From Candidatus Thorarchaeota archaeon (GTDB taxonomy: Archaea; Asgardarchaeota; Thorarchaeia; Thorarchaeales; Thorarchaeaceae): a stretch of DNA of 64,000 nucleotides. The DNA is taken from the NCBI GenBank assembly GCA_016839245.1, contig JAEOUN010000085.1, forward strand, positions 29,287-93,286, written 5' to 3'. A program made the translations under genes and the position numbers. Positions within the stretch are counted from its first letter, which is position 1; each line of letters opens with the position of its first letter. The notes under the pieces are model-generated. The model made no database searches, was not told the origin of the DNA, and saw nothing but the letters and a program-made list of their open reading frames with translations. Shown piece by piece: positions 37,292 through 46,735 of the stretch.

Positions 37292-40200
37292 CTATTCGCT
37301 CCATTCTCCAGGAAGCGAGTCAACCACACTTTTCATCTTTTTCCGCATGAAAATACCAACGACAGAAAGTATTCCAAATCCGCCAATAAGGGGAGTGCTT
37401 CCAACATCAAGAGAGATTTGGAGAGATTCACGTACTACTGCAATCGTTAAAGGATATGTCTGTTGAATTATGACAGGTAGTCCAAAGACTGTAATATTGA
37501 GAGAATAAGTCCCTTCACGTAAAGGCATAAAATCAATATACAAGACAGAGTGAGGAGTAATTTCGAAATTCCAAATACCAACATTTTGATTATCAGGAGT
37601 TAGAAGAATTGCTTTGAGTGATCCATTCCAAATACTACTTGTTCCCAATACATTTAATGAAAGGCAAACTGAGCAATTTCGTGCTACAAAAAGCGTTGCG
37701 TCATCATCAATGACTACTACTACTACAGGAGAAATCTTCACCATCACATTTGTAGAGCACGGAGCTTGAGAATCAGAGCCAATAAAAGTGACATTGATTG
37801 TATGGACACCGGCAAGAAAGCCTACAAGATTGTGACTTATGATGCCACGAGATCCAGTCACAATAGATATTTCTTTTTCAACAAGTCCATTCATAGAAAC
37901 TGTGATCAAAATTGGCTGTCCACTAAGTCCACCTATGGCACCATTGAGCGTGATTGTAACTGGAAGAACTTCTCCAAATTTGACAAGCTCAGCAGCATCT
38001 ATTTCTAGAGTACTCTCATATCTAACGAGAATGACCACCTCAAGAGTTGATTGATTGTAGAATTCGCCACCCTCAAAATAGATGAATAGATGGTACTCAC
38101 CTGTCAGAGCTGGGGTCCAAGAGACTTCTGTACCCAGGATAGACGATGAAAGGAGGGTTTTTGTTGTTAATGGATGCCCGTAGATCTCCCGGCCTCGCGG
38201 ATCATATAGACTGACCCAAACATCTTCATCAGCGACTAGCTCAGTCATGGAGTCGCGTAAGAAGAATGTCAATGAGTGAGGTGTCGATATCAATCCGGAT
38301 AGATTATTTTCGTCAACCTCGATAGTTATGAAACTGGTAATATCGAATTCAAATGTTTCAAGACAACCAATACGTTCAGAAGAAGAAACTACTAACACTG
38401 AAAAAGTGTAATGACCAACTGCAAGCGATGTTGCATAGAACTCAACAAAGCTATTATTCCATAGAATCCTATTAGATAAGTCAACCAATCCTTCTGGACC
38501 TTGCAATTCAAAAGTTAATTCGAGCTCTGTCAAGGGAATTGTTGAATAAACTTCATCCTTAATTGTAACTATCATTGAAGTTGTATTCGCGCGATCTATT
38601 TCTTCAGGAATATCAGATACTACAGTTGTAGTACCAAAAACCCAGAATTCTAGAGCGGCATTGGAAGCATGATAATGGCTAGTACCACCAAATGAGACAA
38701 TGAGTGTAATACTACCCATCCTATTAAGAGAGAGAGTAAGTATCATTGGTTCAGTATCGGATTGTATCAGATTGCCCTGAGTGAGTAATCCAAGGGTTTC
38801 ATGATAGACCTCGTAGTGAACGGTGAATCCCTCAAGTGGAGATTCACTGGTGTCTTCCAATAAAACCGAGAAGGAAGCATTATTGACACCAGCAACAATA
38901 TCATCAGCTGTCAACAAGGACAATATTACAACAGTGCCATACTTGACATCAATTGATTCAAAGGCACTTGCTGGTAGATAGACTCCAAGTCCATTGAAGA
39001 CTGCACTAAGAGACCAGAGACCTTCATCATCGATATCAACATCCCAAGTAACAAATCCTGTTGAATTTGTGATGAATAATACAGGACCAATGGAACTAGA
39101 CCCAGGACCATTTAAGTTGAAGGTAATATTTCTTCCAATCATTGGATTTCCGTTATGATCAACAAGACGAGCTGAGACCTCTAACATCTGTCCCACTTCA
39201 AGATCTTTTGTCGATAGATATAGCTGGATTTGGGTCACAGAGTAGATGGTGTGATGAGTCGAGATTGAAAATCCGTGAACTGAAATAGCACCTGAAGACG
39301 TAATAGTCACACTATAGAGACCCACCATCGTAGGAGTGAATTGGACAACTGCCTTGCCATCTTCTACGACAGCAGTTATGGAATTAGTCCAAGACCCTAA
39401 TTTTATCTGTTGACCATATGGATCATACGCAGAAACAGTAACAGAAATTCCATCTACAGCTTTCCCAAGTTCATCCTGAATCTCAATTGAGATGTTGATG
39501 ACCGAGTTAACTGAAGGAGGATATGGTTGCATAGTTACAGAGACACTACAACTAGTCATAACGATGAGCTGTTCTTGAACATCACCGCCTATCAAGAACT
39601 CTTCACTTAGGGGACCAGCATTGACATGTAATACACCATGAGTCTCTATTGCTGTGTAAGTTACTGATGCGATTCCAGATGAGTTGGTCATAGTATTCAT
39701 GGACCAAATTGGTACAAGATCCATTCCAAGGACTTCAAAGTGGATACTTATCCCAGCTCTTGGTGACCCTGCACTCAGGATATACACTAAAACAGTGGAA
39801 TCAAATAGGTCAATTTGGGAAGGCGATATTTCCAATGACCCACTTACTAGCTCCAAAACCGAAAGCGACGATATAGTTGAATTTGTAAGAAAGTAACTGT
39901 TGCCATCATGCAAAATTGTAATCGCAGCTAGGCCACCTGCCTGAGGGTACCATGTGATTGTTGAGATACCATCAACAGATTGAGTTTGAGCCTCAAATAC
40001 AATGAGACCATCCTGTTCAATACTTAGATAAATGGTCCGACCGATTATATAATTACTAAGTGAGTCAATCAAAGCCATTTGAAAGACAATAGACTCGCCA
40101 ACAATGCAACTTGGGTCATGGGTCAATTGAATATTAGGTGTTGTAAAGACTCTCTGTGTGACTGCATCGGAAGCAGAGGCATTGAATTGAAATCCATCAT

Positions 40201-43200
40201 AATATGCGCTGATTACAAAATCGCCAACATTATTGAAAGTTCTAGCAAATGTACACTGTCCATTACTATCGGTCGTTTTTTCAAAAGAAGCTAAAAGTGT
40301 GCCATTACTCCACGTCAAGATAATCTCAATATCTGCACCTGAAAGAAGGGAGTCAGAATAATCATGTAATGCCACCAAGAATCCAAGAGTGGAACCCTGT
40401 TCAATTGGCATACCTGGAATTGTTATAGTAAGCCAAGTAGATGCAAGTATGATAGAACTCTCAAATTGTGAGGTCTCTAAGAACCAATCTTGAGTGGATA
40501 CTTCTACTTGAACATCTAAGGTACCAGGTTCGGAAAACAAGAGAAACAGATCAACATGACCCATTGAATTAGTTGTGTCTTCAGAGTCATAGAGTACTAT
40601 GCCATTAAGTGTGATATACGAGTGAATTGTGACACCTTCGATTGGTGTTGATAGATGGTCTAGTATTAAAATTGCAACGGTATCACTAATAGGTACAATA
40701 AGACCATCTGGAATGAGGATCTGGAGGAGTGGTGTTTCTGATACTCCTACGGCACTAGAGGAGTTGCTATCCTGATACCAGCTTTGTTTTTCCGAACTTG
40801 CAAAGATTATGTTGCTGCCTCTTATTGAGGGAGTCCATGGAAACACTACGATACCGTTGGAAGTCATTGATACATTAGTATAGATTACTTCACCTGTAGG
40901 TGATTCAATGGTGATAGTGACTTGCAGGCTAGAGATAGGACTTGATTGGTGATCAGAAGCAGAGATTTGAACCAGACCAACTACACCCACTTCAGGTGAA
41001 GGAGAATAACTAATAGAGAGAAAAACAGGAATAAGAACTTCGAAATCAATGATTGTTGATACAGAGGATCTTGATAGAGACCCATTGAAACCAGCTTCAA
41101 ATCGATAATAACCTGTAGAACTTGGAGTCCACTGGATTGAGATAAAACCTGATGAATTAGTAATGAGAGTCTGTTCCTTAACTGCTGTAGAGGGTAGGAA
41201 GACGACCCTTATTGTCACCTGCTGCCCTTGCACCGGAAAACCAGCAATATCGGTTAGTCGCGCCCAAAGAATCTTACTTTTCCCAAGAAGTTCTTCTGTT
41301 TGAATGCCTCCTATCTCAAGACTACTTGATGACCAAGAAGTAATAGAATCGGATTCAGAACAACCTAATAGGAACTCATTAGCTTCAAAGTTAGCTTGAA
41401 GAAGGTAGAGACCGTTCTCAGAGAGAGTGACGAAGAATGAGATATGACCGGTGCCATTTGTTGTGAGCGTTGCATCCAATATCGTGATAGCAGAGGGAGA
41501 TGTAACAATGACATGAATATCTTTGTCAATTAATTGTTCACCAGAGAGAGTAGTCAGTTGGATTGTAATAGATTCATATGAATACTGATCATGAAGACCT
41601 ATATTATGCCATGAGAGAATCGAGCCTTCAAAGATATGGAGGACACCTTGTGTTTGAGACTCATCCAAGGTATTATTGCCATGGAATGTCAAGGAGAATA
41701 CAAAATCTCCTCGTGATGTGGGAGTCCAATCAAATGAAACAGGTATTATGCTGGAAATCATTTGGTCCACATATACAACGGTGCCCGAGCTATCTCGAAT
41801 CGAGAGAAAGACAGTCTGCCCAGGAATAACCGTTTCATTCTCTTGAAAGCGTAATGACCAATCAATTGAAAGAACTTCACCAACAAAGCCATCTTGCTCC
41901 TCAGTTGATTGAATATATGTTGGATTAGGTTCTGCAATCTGTATTTGGTTCTGAAGGATGAGTGACGGGCAATTTGACACAGTGATCGTCACAGTTAGAT
42001 TATATATCCCCGCAGCGAAGTCTGCACTTGGTATTGACAGCCAAAATGGAGAGGTCACCTCGTAAGTCCATTGGTGATATATTGGTGCATCACCTAGACG
42101 AACTGTCACCTGTGAAAGCCCTGGATCTCCTCCTCCAGCCAATGCCCAAGAAATAGTTGCATTAACAAGTTCACCCATTTTAACAACGGGAGTTTCCAAA
42201 TCAAGAGAACCTTCAAGACTGCCCTCAATAGTAACAGAGAGAGAATCAAAATCCCTTGAGAAACCCCAATCCACGATTGTCAGAGAGATGGCACAAAGTC
42301 CAAGCAGATCACTTCGTGATGGAATATTCAAGTGAAGTATATCAGTATCAGCAACGTTCTGGAATAATGTAGTTTCACCAAAAGCGCTCACTAATACAGT
42401 ATGGAGCCCAATGGATGAAGTAATCTCCACAGAAATCTCAAGTACGGAGTCAAGTTGAGCAGTAGAATCTGAGGAGGCATTAAGGATACTTCCTGACACT
42501 TCATTTAATTTGGGACGTAAGCCCAAAATAGAAACCATCCTAAGTACACTATCTGTGAATAGAGGTTGCCACTGTTTCGTTGAATTGAACCAGCCATCAG
42601 TAAAATAGGAAGACCTCAAGGCACTGAGGACAATAGACGAGTCAATAATATCAACGGATGCGGAGAAAGCTGAACTTTGGAGAAGAGCAAGTGTTGCTAC
42701 ATCCATGCTCAATGCCAAGAGGTCAGAGTATTGAATTCTGGCTTCGATGGTTGAGATTATTTCAAAAGCCATCGTTGGAGTAAGTAGACCAAGTCGAAGA
42801 GCTGCTCGTGTTGAGAGGAAATCTACCATTTCCTGTGAATCTGCAAAAGGTTCTAAGGTCCAACCAGTCAAGTCCCATGAACCTGAATTATATTCCGATA
42901 GTATTGCGTTTTCTAATGATGAACGATATGCTATTGTGTCGAGCTCACCAAGGAGATACAGGGTCTCTATTGCTGCTACTGAGTACTGCATATGAGCGGT
43001 CCCTGTGAAAGAAGTAGGACGATAGTGACCGGTGAGATATTGACTCTGAGAAATATAGAGGACAATATCTGAAACCACTGAAGGATCTAATTGAATTCCT
43101 AAAACAGATGCTGAAGAAACCCCGAAATATTGTGTCCAGACACTCTTAGTTCTATATTGACTCGTGAGGTATTCTGGGGAACTTGTTGTTGTCAAGTTCT

Positions 43201-45109
43201 CCCAGTAAGGATAGACAGTCATACTTTCAAAACCTTTGAGATACACCTCTGCAATTTCTAGATTGACCAATGGTGAAGCGTGAACAAAACGACTTGCCTC
43301 AACGAGGTAATTAGTCCACATTAGCGAGGGTAAAAGATCCATTGATTCAAATCCAATATCTGTTGATATAGAAGATAGATAATCAATAATGAGGTCTGCA
43401 ACTAATGAGGTAGTCTCATCCAAGACTTCAAGGGAGATAGCTACTCGCCAGGTCTCTCTGGATTTTGCCACTAGATCAGACATGGCAGATTTCATTCCGA
43501 ATCCTCCAGAAATGAGCTGATTTGAAGAGAGCCAATTCAGACTTGCAGTTTTATTAGAAAGGTTGAGAGTTCCGAGAATCTGCATACAGGTTATAGCAGA
43601 TGCAGTCCCTGTTACAAGTTCTTCATCAACACCAATGGAATTTCTGAAAGAACCATCTCCATTCGATGTTCGTGTGAGAATCCAACTTGTCATCTTGGAT
43701 GGATCTGGATGAGCTTTCCCTATGAATCCAAGAGAGAGGAGGTACTCAGTAGCATAATTGGTCTTAGCTGATATACTTGTAGGATTAGGTCCAATTGCTC
43801 CCCAGAGGTTTGGATCTGTTGTCTTTGTGCCATCTATAACGAGAGATTGAAGCCAAGACTCAAGCTGTTCAGTATCAATTGAACCAAGATACCCTGAGAG
43901 ATCGAGGGCTTCAGCAACATGAAATGTCGTTGTTATATAATTCTCAAAGCTACCATCAGTAGCTTGCCTTGAACTGAGATAGTTCACGATTTTGTCTACA
44001 GGGAATTCTGCAGTGAGTCCTATCGCTGCGATGACAAAAAGACCCTGCGCAGAACTCTGACAATTAACAGTACCCTCTGTTTTTGAGGTCATAAAACCAG
44101 CTTCAGAACCATAATCAATAATCAGTCCATTGAGAATGTTGATTACGGTTGGTGTCTTCTCTGCCACCCAAGCAGACCATTCAGACTCAGTCATTAAAGA
44201 CTGAGCAAGATGGATCGCGTAATAGGTTGAGCTAATCGATGGGCTATGCATGTAGTTGAATCCACCAGCAAGGAGTGATCCATCAAACGACTGTGTTGAT
44301 GCAATGACTTCTGCAGTAGTTGATTCTCTGAGTACTCCAGAATAAGCAATAATGTTCTCAAACAAGTCTATGCCTGTAGATGTGAGCTGGTTAGGATTTT
44401 CAAATGCAAACAGAAACATATCAAGCGGATATGAATCATAACGAAATGGTGCTATTGTTGAATCTGAACTTCCTGAGAGATTCACAAGTCTGGACATAGA
44501 TGTCTGTGTATCAAAGATAGGAAGTAATAGGGTGGATTCTGTTGATAATAGAGAGCCAGTAGTCAACGCATTTGGTTGTGTAAGGAAGACTGCCCCTGCA
44601 TACTCCGGGTTTGTTGTGAGGATGGTCGCGACAGGGGCAGTCTGAGAGGGTATAGTGCGTTCAGTTAGCCTGTGCAATAACCAAATGGCACTTCCAGTAA
44701 GTATCAATGGAGTGTCAACACAAATTAGAATATCAAGAACCTGGCTTTCAACTTGGTCACCATTATTTGAACCAAGACTCCCATCAATAACAATCGCAGG
44801 TGAATTTGAAATAATATCAGGATTGTCAATCAGGTCAGTAGTTGAGAGTAGAGTGCTGTAAATACCCCGACTCTCAAGGAGATTTAACCAATTAATACCT
44901 CTGGCAGGAACACTTCCATTTTCATATTCAAGAATAATATAGGGATTGTTACCAACGCTAATCCCAGAACTCGCTGAAGGATTAGATATCATGGTCTTCA
45001 CGGGTGAAGTTGTATCAACAAAAGTGGTAGCTTGATCAAACTGAAAAATTGGCTGACAGCATCCAAATATCAAAATTACAAGGAGGAATGTTAGAGCGAC
45101 CCGTTTCAT
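37292..45109 (-). CDS. Giant surface protein: alpha/alpha toroid plus many Ig-like repeats, membrane-anchored
   Basis: About 2605 residues from the ATG at 45109; an ATG at 45121 overlaps the AAAGGAGG ribosome-binding site. A signal peptide (about 1-22) is followed by a GATase/flavodoxin-like region (about 40-220). Residues about 250-850 are helical repeats with DGSF, GGFG and DGWF motifs, as in prenyltransferase/terpene-cyclase alpha/alpha toroids and thioester-containing domains of macroglobulin-like proteins. From about 870 to 2550 run about fifteen to eighteen Ig-like beta domains of about 100 residues, each with patterns such as G-x-A/I-x-F/W-x-W-T-P and Y-x-F-x-V. A membrane helix (about 2570-2590) and basic tail end it. 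It should span far out from the cell surface. Adhesion or protease trapping is possible; no thioester motif (CGEQ-like) was seen. Confidence 0.75.
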   Translation of the reverse strand: MKRVALTFLLVILIFGCCQPIFQFDQATTFVDTTSPVKTMISNPSASSGISVGNNPYIILEYENGSVPARGINWLNLLESRGIYSTLLSTTDLIDNPDIISNSPAIVIDGSLGSNNGDQVESQVLDILICVDTPLILTGSAIWLLHRLTERTIPSQTAPVATILTTNPEYAGAVFLTQPNALTTGSLLSTESTLLLPIFDTQTSMSRLVNLSGSSDSTIAPFRYDSYPLDMFLFAFENPNQLTSTGIDLFENIIAYSGVLRESTTAEVIASTQSFDGSLLAGGFNYMHSPSISSTYYAIHLAQSLMTESEWSAWVAEKTPTVINILNGLIIDYGSEAGFMTSKTEGTVNCQSSAQGLFVIAAIGLTAEFPVDKIVNYLSSRQATDGSFENYITTTFHVAEALDLSGYLGSIDTEQLESWLQSLVIDGTKTTDPNLWGAIGPNPTSISAKTNYATEYLLSLGFIGKAHPDPSKMTSWILTRTSNGDGSFRNSIGVDEELVTGTASAITCMQILGTLNLSNKTASLNWLSSNQLISGGFGMKSAMSDLVAKSRETWRVAISLEVLDETTSLVADLIIDYLSSISTDIGFESMDLLPSLMWTNYLVEASRFVHASPLVNLEIAEVYLKGFESMTVYPYWENLTTTSSPEYLTSQYRTKSVWTQYFGVSSASVLGIQLDPSVVSDIVLYISQSQYLTGHYRPTSFTGTAHMQYSVAAIETLYLLGELDTIAYRSSLENAILSEYNSGSWDLTGWTLEPFADSQEMVDFLSTRAALRLGLLTPTMAFEIISTIEARIQYSDLLALSMDVATLALLQSSAFSASVDIIDSSIVLSALRSSYFTDGWFNSTKQWQPLFTDSVLRMVSILGLRPKLNEVSGSILNASSDSTAQLDSVLEISVEITSSIGLHTVLVSAFGETTLFQNVADTDILHLNIPSRSDLLGLCAISLTIVDWGFSRDFDSLSVTIEGSLEGSLDLETPVVKMGELVNATISWALAGGGDPGLSQVTVRLGDAPIYHQWTYEVTSPFWLSIPSADFAAGIYNLTVTITVSNCPSLILQNQIQIAEPNPTYIQSTEEQDGFVGEVLSIDWSLRFQENETVIPGQTVFLSIRDSSGTVVYVDQMISSIIPVSFDWTPTSRGDFVFSLTFHGNNTLDESQTQGVLHIFEGSILSWHNIGLHDQYSYESITIQLTTLSGEQLIDKDIHVIVTSPSAITILDATLTTNGTGHISFFVTLSENGLYLLQANFEANEFLLGCSESDSITSWSSSSLEIGGIQTEELLGKSKILWARLTDIAGFPVQGQQVTIRVVFLPSTAVKEQTLITNSSGFISIQWTPSSTGYYRFEAGFNGSLSRSSVSTIIDFEVLIPVFLSISYSPSPEVGVVGLVQISASDHQSSPISSLQVTITIESPTGEVIYTNVSMTSNGIVVFPWTPSIRGSNIIFASSEKQSWYQDSNSSSAVGVSETPLLQILIPDGLIVPISDTVAILILDHLSTPIEGVTIHSYITLNGIVLYDSEDTTNSMGHVDLFLLFSEPGTLDVQVEVSTQDWFLETSQFESSIILASTWLTITIPGMPIEQGSTLGFLVALHDYSDSLLSGADIEIILTWSNGTLLASFEKTTDSNGQCTFARTFNNVGDFVISAYYDGFQFNASASDAVTQRVFTTPNIQLTHDPSCIVGESIVFQMALIDSLSNYIIGRTIYLSIEQDGLIVFEAQTQSVDGISTITWYPQAGGLAAITILHDGNSYFLTNSTISSLSVLELVSGSLEISPSQIDLFDSTVLVYILSAGSPRAGISIHFEVLGMDLVPIWSMNTMTNSSGIASVTYTAIETHGVLHVNAGPLSEEFLIGGDVQEQLIVMTSCSVSVTMQPYPPSVNSVINISIEIQDELGKAVDGISVTVSAYDPYGQQIKLGSWTNSITAVVEDGKAVVQFTPTMVGLYSVTITSSGAISVHGFSISTHHTIYSVTQIQLYLSTKDLEVGQMLEVSARLVDHNGNPMIGRNITFNLNGPGSSSIGPVLFITNSTGFVTWDVDIDDEGLWSLSAVFNGLGVYLPASAFESIDVKYGTVVILSLLTADDIVAGVNNASFSVLLEDTSESPLEGFTVHYEVYHETLGLLTQGNLIQSDTEPMILTLSLNRMGSITLIVSFGGTSHYHASNAALEFWVFGTTTVVSDIPEEIDRANTTSMIVTIKDEVYSTIPLTELELTFELQGPEGLVDLSNRILWNNSFVEFYATSLAVGHYTFSVLVVSSSERIGCLETFEFDITSFITIEVDENNLSGLISTPHSLTFFLRDSMTELVADEDVWVSLYDPRGREIYGHPLTTKTLLSSSILGTEVSWTPALTGEYHLFIYFEGGEFYNQSTLEVVILVRYESTLEIDAAELVKFGEVLPVTITLNGAIGGLSGQPILITVSMNGLVEKEISIVTGSRGIISHNLVGFLAGVHTINVTFIGSDSQAPCSTNVMVKISPVVVVVIDDDATLFVARNCSVCLSLNVLGTSSIWNGSLKAILLTPDNQNVGIWNFEITPHSVLYIDFMPLREGTYSLNITVFGLPVIIQQTYPLTIAVVRESLQISLDVGSTPLIGGFGILSVVGIFMRKKMKSVVDSLPGEWSE

Positions 45110-45206
45110 GGTATGTAGCATCCTCCTTTAAGGAAAAATTTCACATTCTTAAGGAAACGAATAGATTGATTCATTTGTAGAGGAATTAGCTTCATTCGAG
45201 GATTCA

Positions 45207-45800
45207 TCACACACCTACTCCCACAAAATAATAGAAGACAATAAGCACTGAGAGTGCGATTACCAGTTCCAAAATTCCTTTCCCTAAATGACCGCGGAGA
45301 GCAGCGCCAAGAAGAGACACATCTCCTCCTCTAAGTGAGCAGTTGATGAGAACGGCAAGTGATAGATACCAACAGAGTAAGAAGAGAGGTGCTCCAGCAA
45401 GAATGACAACTGGTAGAAACAACAAAAGGAATCCAATGAAGACTGAGGTTAATGTACTCAGATAGAGAGCCAAAATTAATACTCCAACTCTGGGAGGCGA
45501 GTCAACCTTTAGAAAGAGATTAAGCTCAGCATAGGTACTTCCAGCTCCTACACCTTCAAGATCAATCTGGAACAATGAGCAGATACCATATCTAACTGCA
45601 GTGTTGATAATTATGCCAGGGAGAAAGATGATAGTTAATGCAGAAAGGAGCGTATTTCTTGTCCATGATTTGAAAGCTCTTTTGTTGCCTGAGAGTAATA
45701 ATATCGATCGAAGCAATGTAGCTACAATCACAACCAACGGAGCAACTTTTAGCGAAAATAGAAAGTTCATTGTTAATAATGAAACTATATCATTCTGCAT
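45207..45800 (-). CDS. Multi-pass membrane protein of unknown function
   Basis: 197 residues from the ATG at 45800, chosen because GGAGG lies seven bases upstream; a longer frame reaches 45869. About four or five membrane helices, with an extracellular or cytoplasmic loop near residues 75-105 containing one Cys. No family recognised. It lies upstream of, and on the same strand as, the giant surface gene (85 bases), so it may be co-transcribed and involved in its placement, but that rests on position alone. Confidence 0.55.
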   Translation of the reverse strand: MQNDIVSLLTMNFLFSLKVAPLVVIVATLLRSILLLSGNKRAFKSWTRNTLLSALTIIFLPGIIINTAVRYGICSLFQIDLEGVGAGSTYAELNLFLKVDSPPRVGVLILALYLSTLTSVFIGFLLLFLPVVILAGAPLFLLCWYLSLAVLINCSLRGGDVSLLGAALRGHLGKGILELVIALSVLIVFYYFVGVGV

Positions 45801-46087
45801 CAGCAATCCTCCAATGTCGAACTCGTTTAGAGTTTCTAATGTAGAGTAACAGGTCCATCTTTCACTCAAGATATACTAGTCACTAAAGTTTAGTAAACTC
45901 TTGTTACAAGGGAGAAGCTTAACATGAGATGCGGATGGAATTCGAAATCAGCAATGATAATTGCAATACGCTAAATAAGAAAACAAAAGCATTACAATCA
46001 TTAGTAAAGGATTATGAGTGCTCATTTTGAATTGACAACGTACCGAAATGCAAAAAACAAAGAATTTCAAATAGAGATACTATCAGT

Positions 46088-46654
46088 TCATTTTGAGTGA
46101 GTTGTTTCTCTTTCTGGCGATGCGACTACATATGATTCAAAATCGGTTGATGAACCATCACTATTGATTAAAACTATCCCTTTTTCAGCACATACCGCTT
46201 CAAGAACACGAAGAGCAGTGGGAGTCCACCCAGATACGTTCAACTCACCAGGTTCAACGAAGGAACGAATCAAGCGCCTAAAGCCTTCTCGATGAGAAGA
46301 AGTGAGGATTCGTGCAAGCACATTTAGGACTATCTTTCTATCACCAGTACTTGAGGATCCACATAGAACGAGTAATCGTTGTGCGGCATCATAAGTATCC
46401 AAAATCTCTAATGCGTTTAAAGCGGTAAACCAAGATTCCTGGTCCTCTGAATTCAACAGAAATTCACAGAAAGAAACAACACCAGGATCTTTGCGTGTAG
46501 CAAGTTCAAGAAGAGCTGGCTCACGAAAAATGATGTGAAGCGAGGTATTTTTCACAGTGTCCCAAAGACTCTCAGTGAGAGTATTTTCTAGTATTCCTAC
46601 GACTGCGTCACCAATTAGTGTTTCAGAACTAAGGATGAGCTGACTCTGCTTCAT
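46088..46654 (-). CDS. Helical repeat (HEAT-like) small protein
   Basis: 188 residues, almost all alpha-helical, with repeated helix pairs such as GVVSFCEFLLNSEDQESWFTALNALEILD and DRKIVLNVLARILTSSHREGF, suggestive of HEAT/armadillo-type stacking. There is no membrane segment. A scaffold role is plausible. It reads divergently from the 690-aa gene with about 80 bases between them, so the two may share a control region. Confidence 0.5.
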   Translation of the reverse strand: MKQSQLILSSETLIGDAVVGILENTLTESLWDTVKNTSLHIIFREPALLELATRKDPGVVSFCEFLLNSEDQESWFTALNALEILDTYDAAQRLLVLCGSSSTGDRKIVLNVLARILTSSHREGFRRLIRSFVEPGELNVSGWTPTALRVLEAVCAEKGIVLINSDGSSTDFESYVVASPERETTHSK

Positions 46655-46735
46655 ATCAATTTGTGATTGTTGAGGCTAATAAGCACCTATTAGAATAGGA
46701 GATATAATCATAAAAGAGAGTATTATGAGTAAAAT

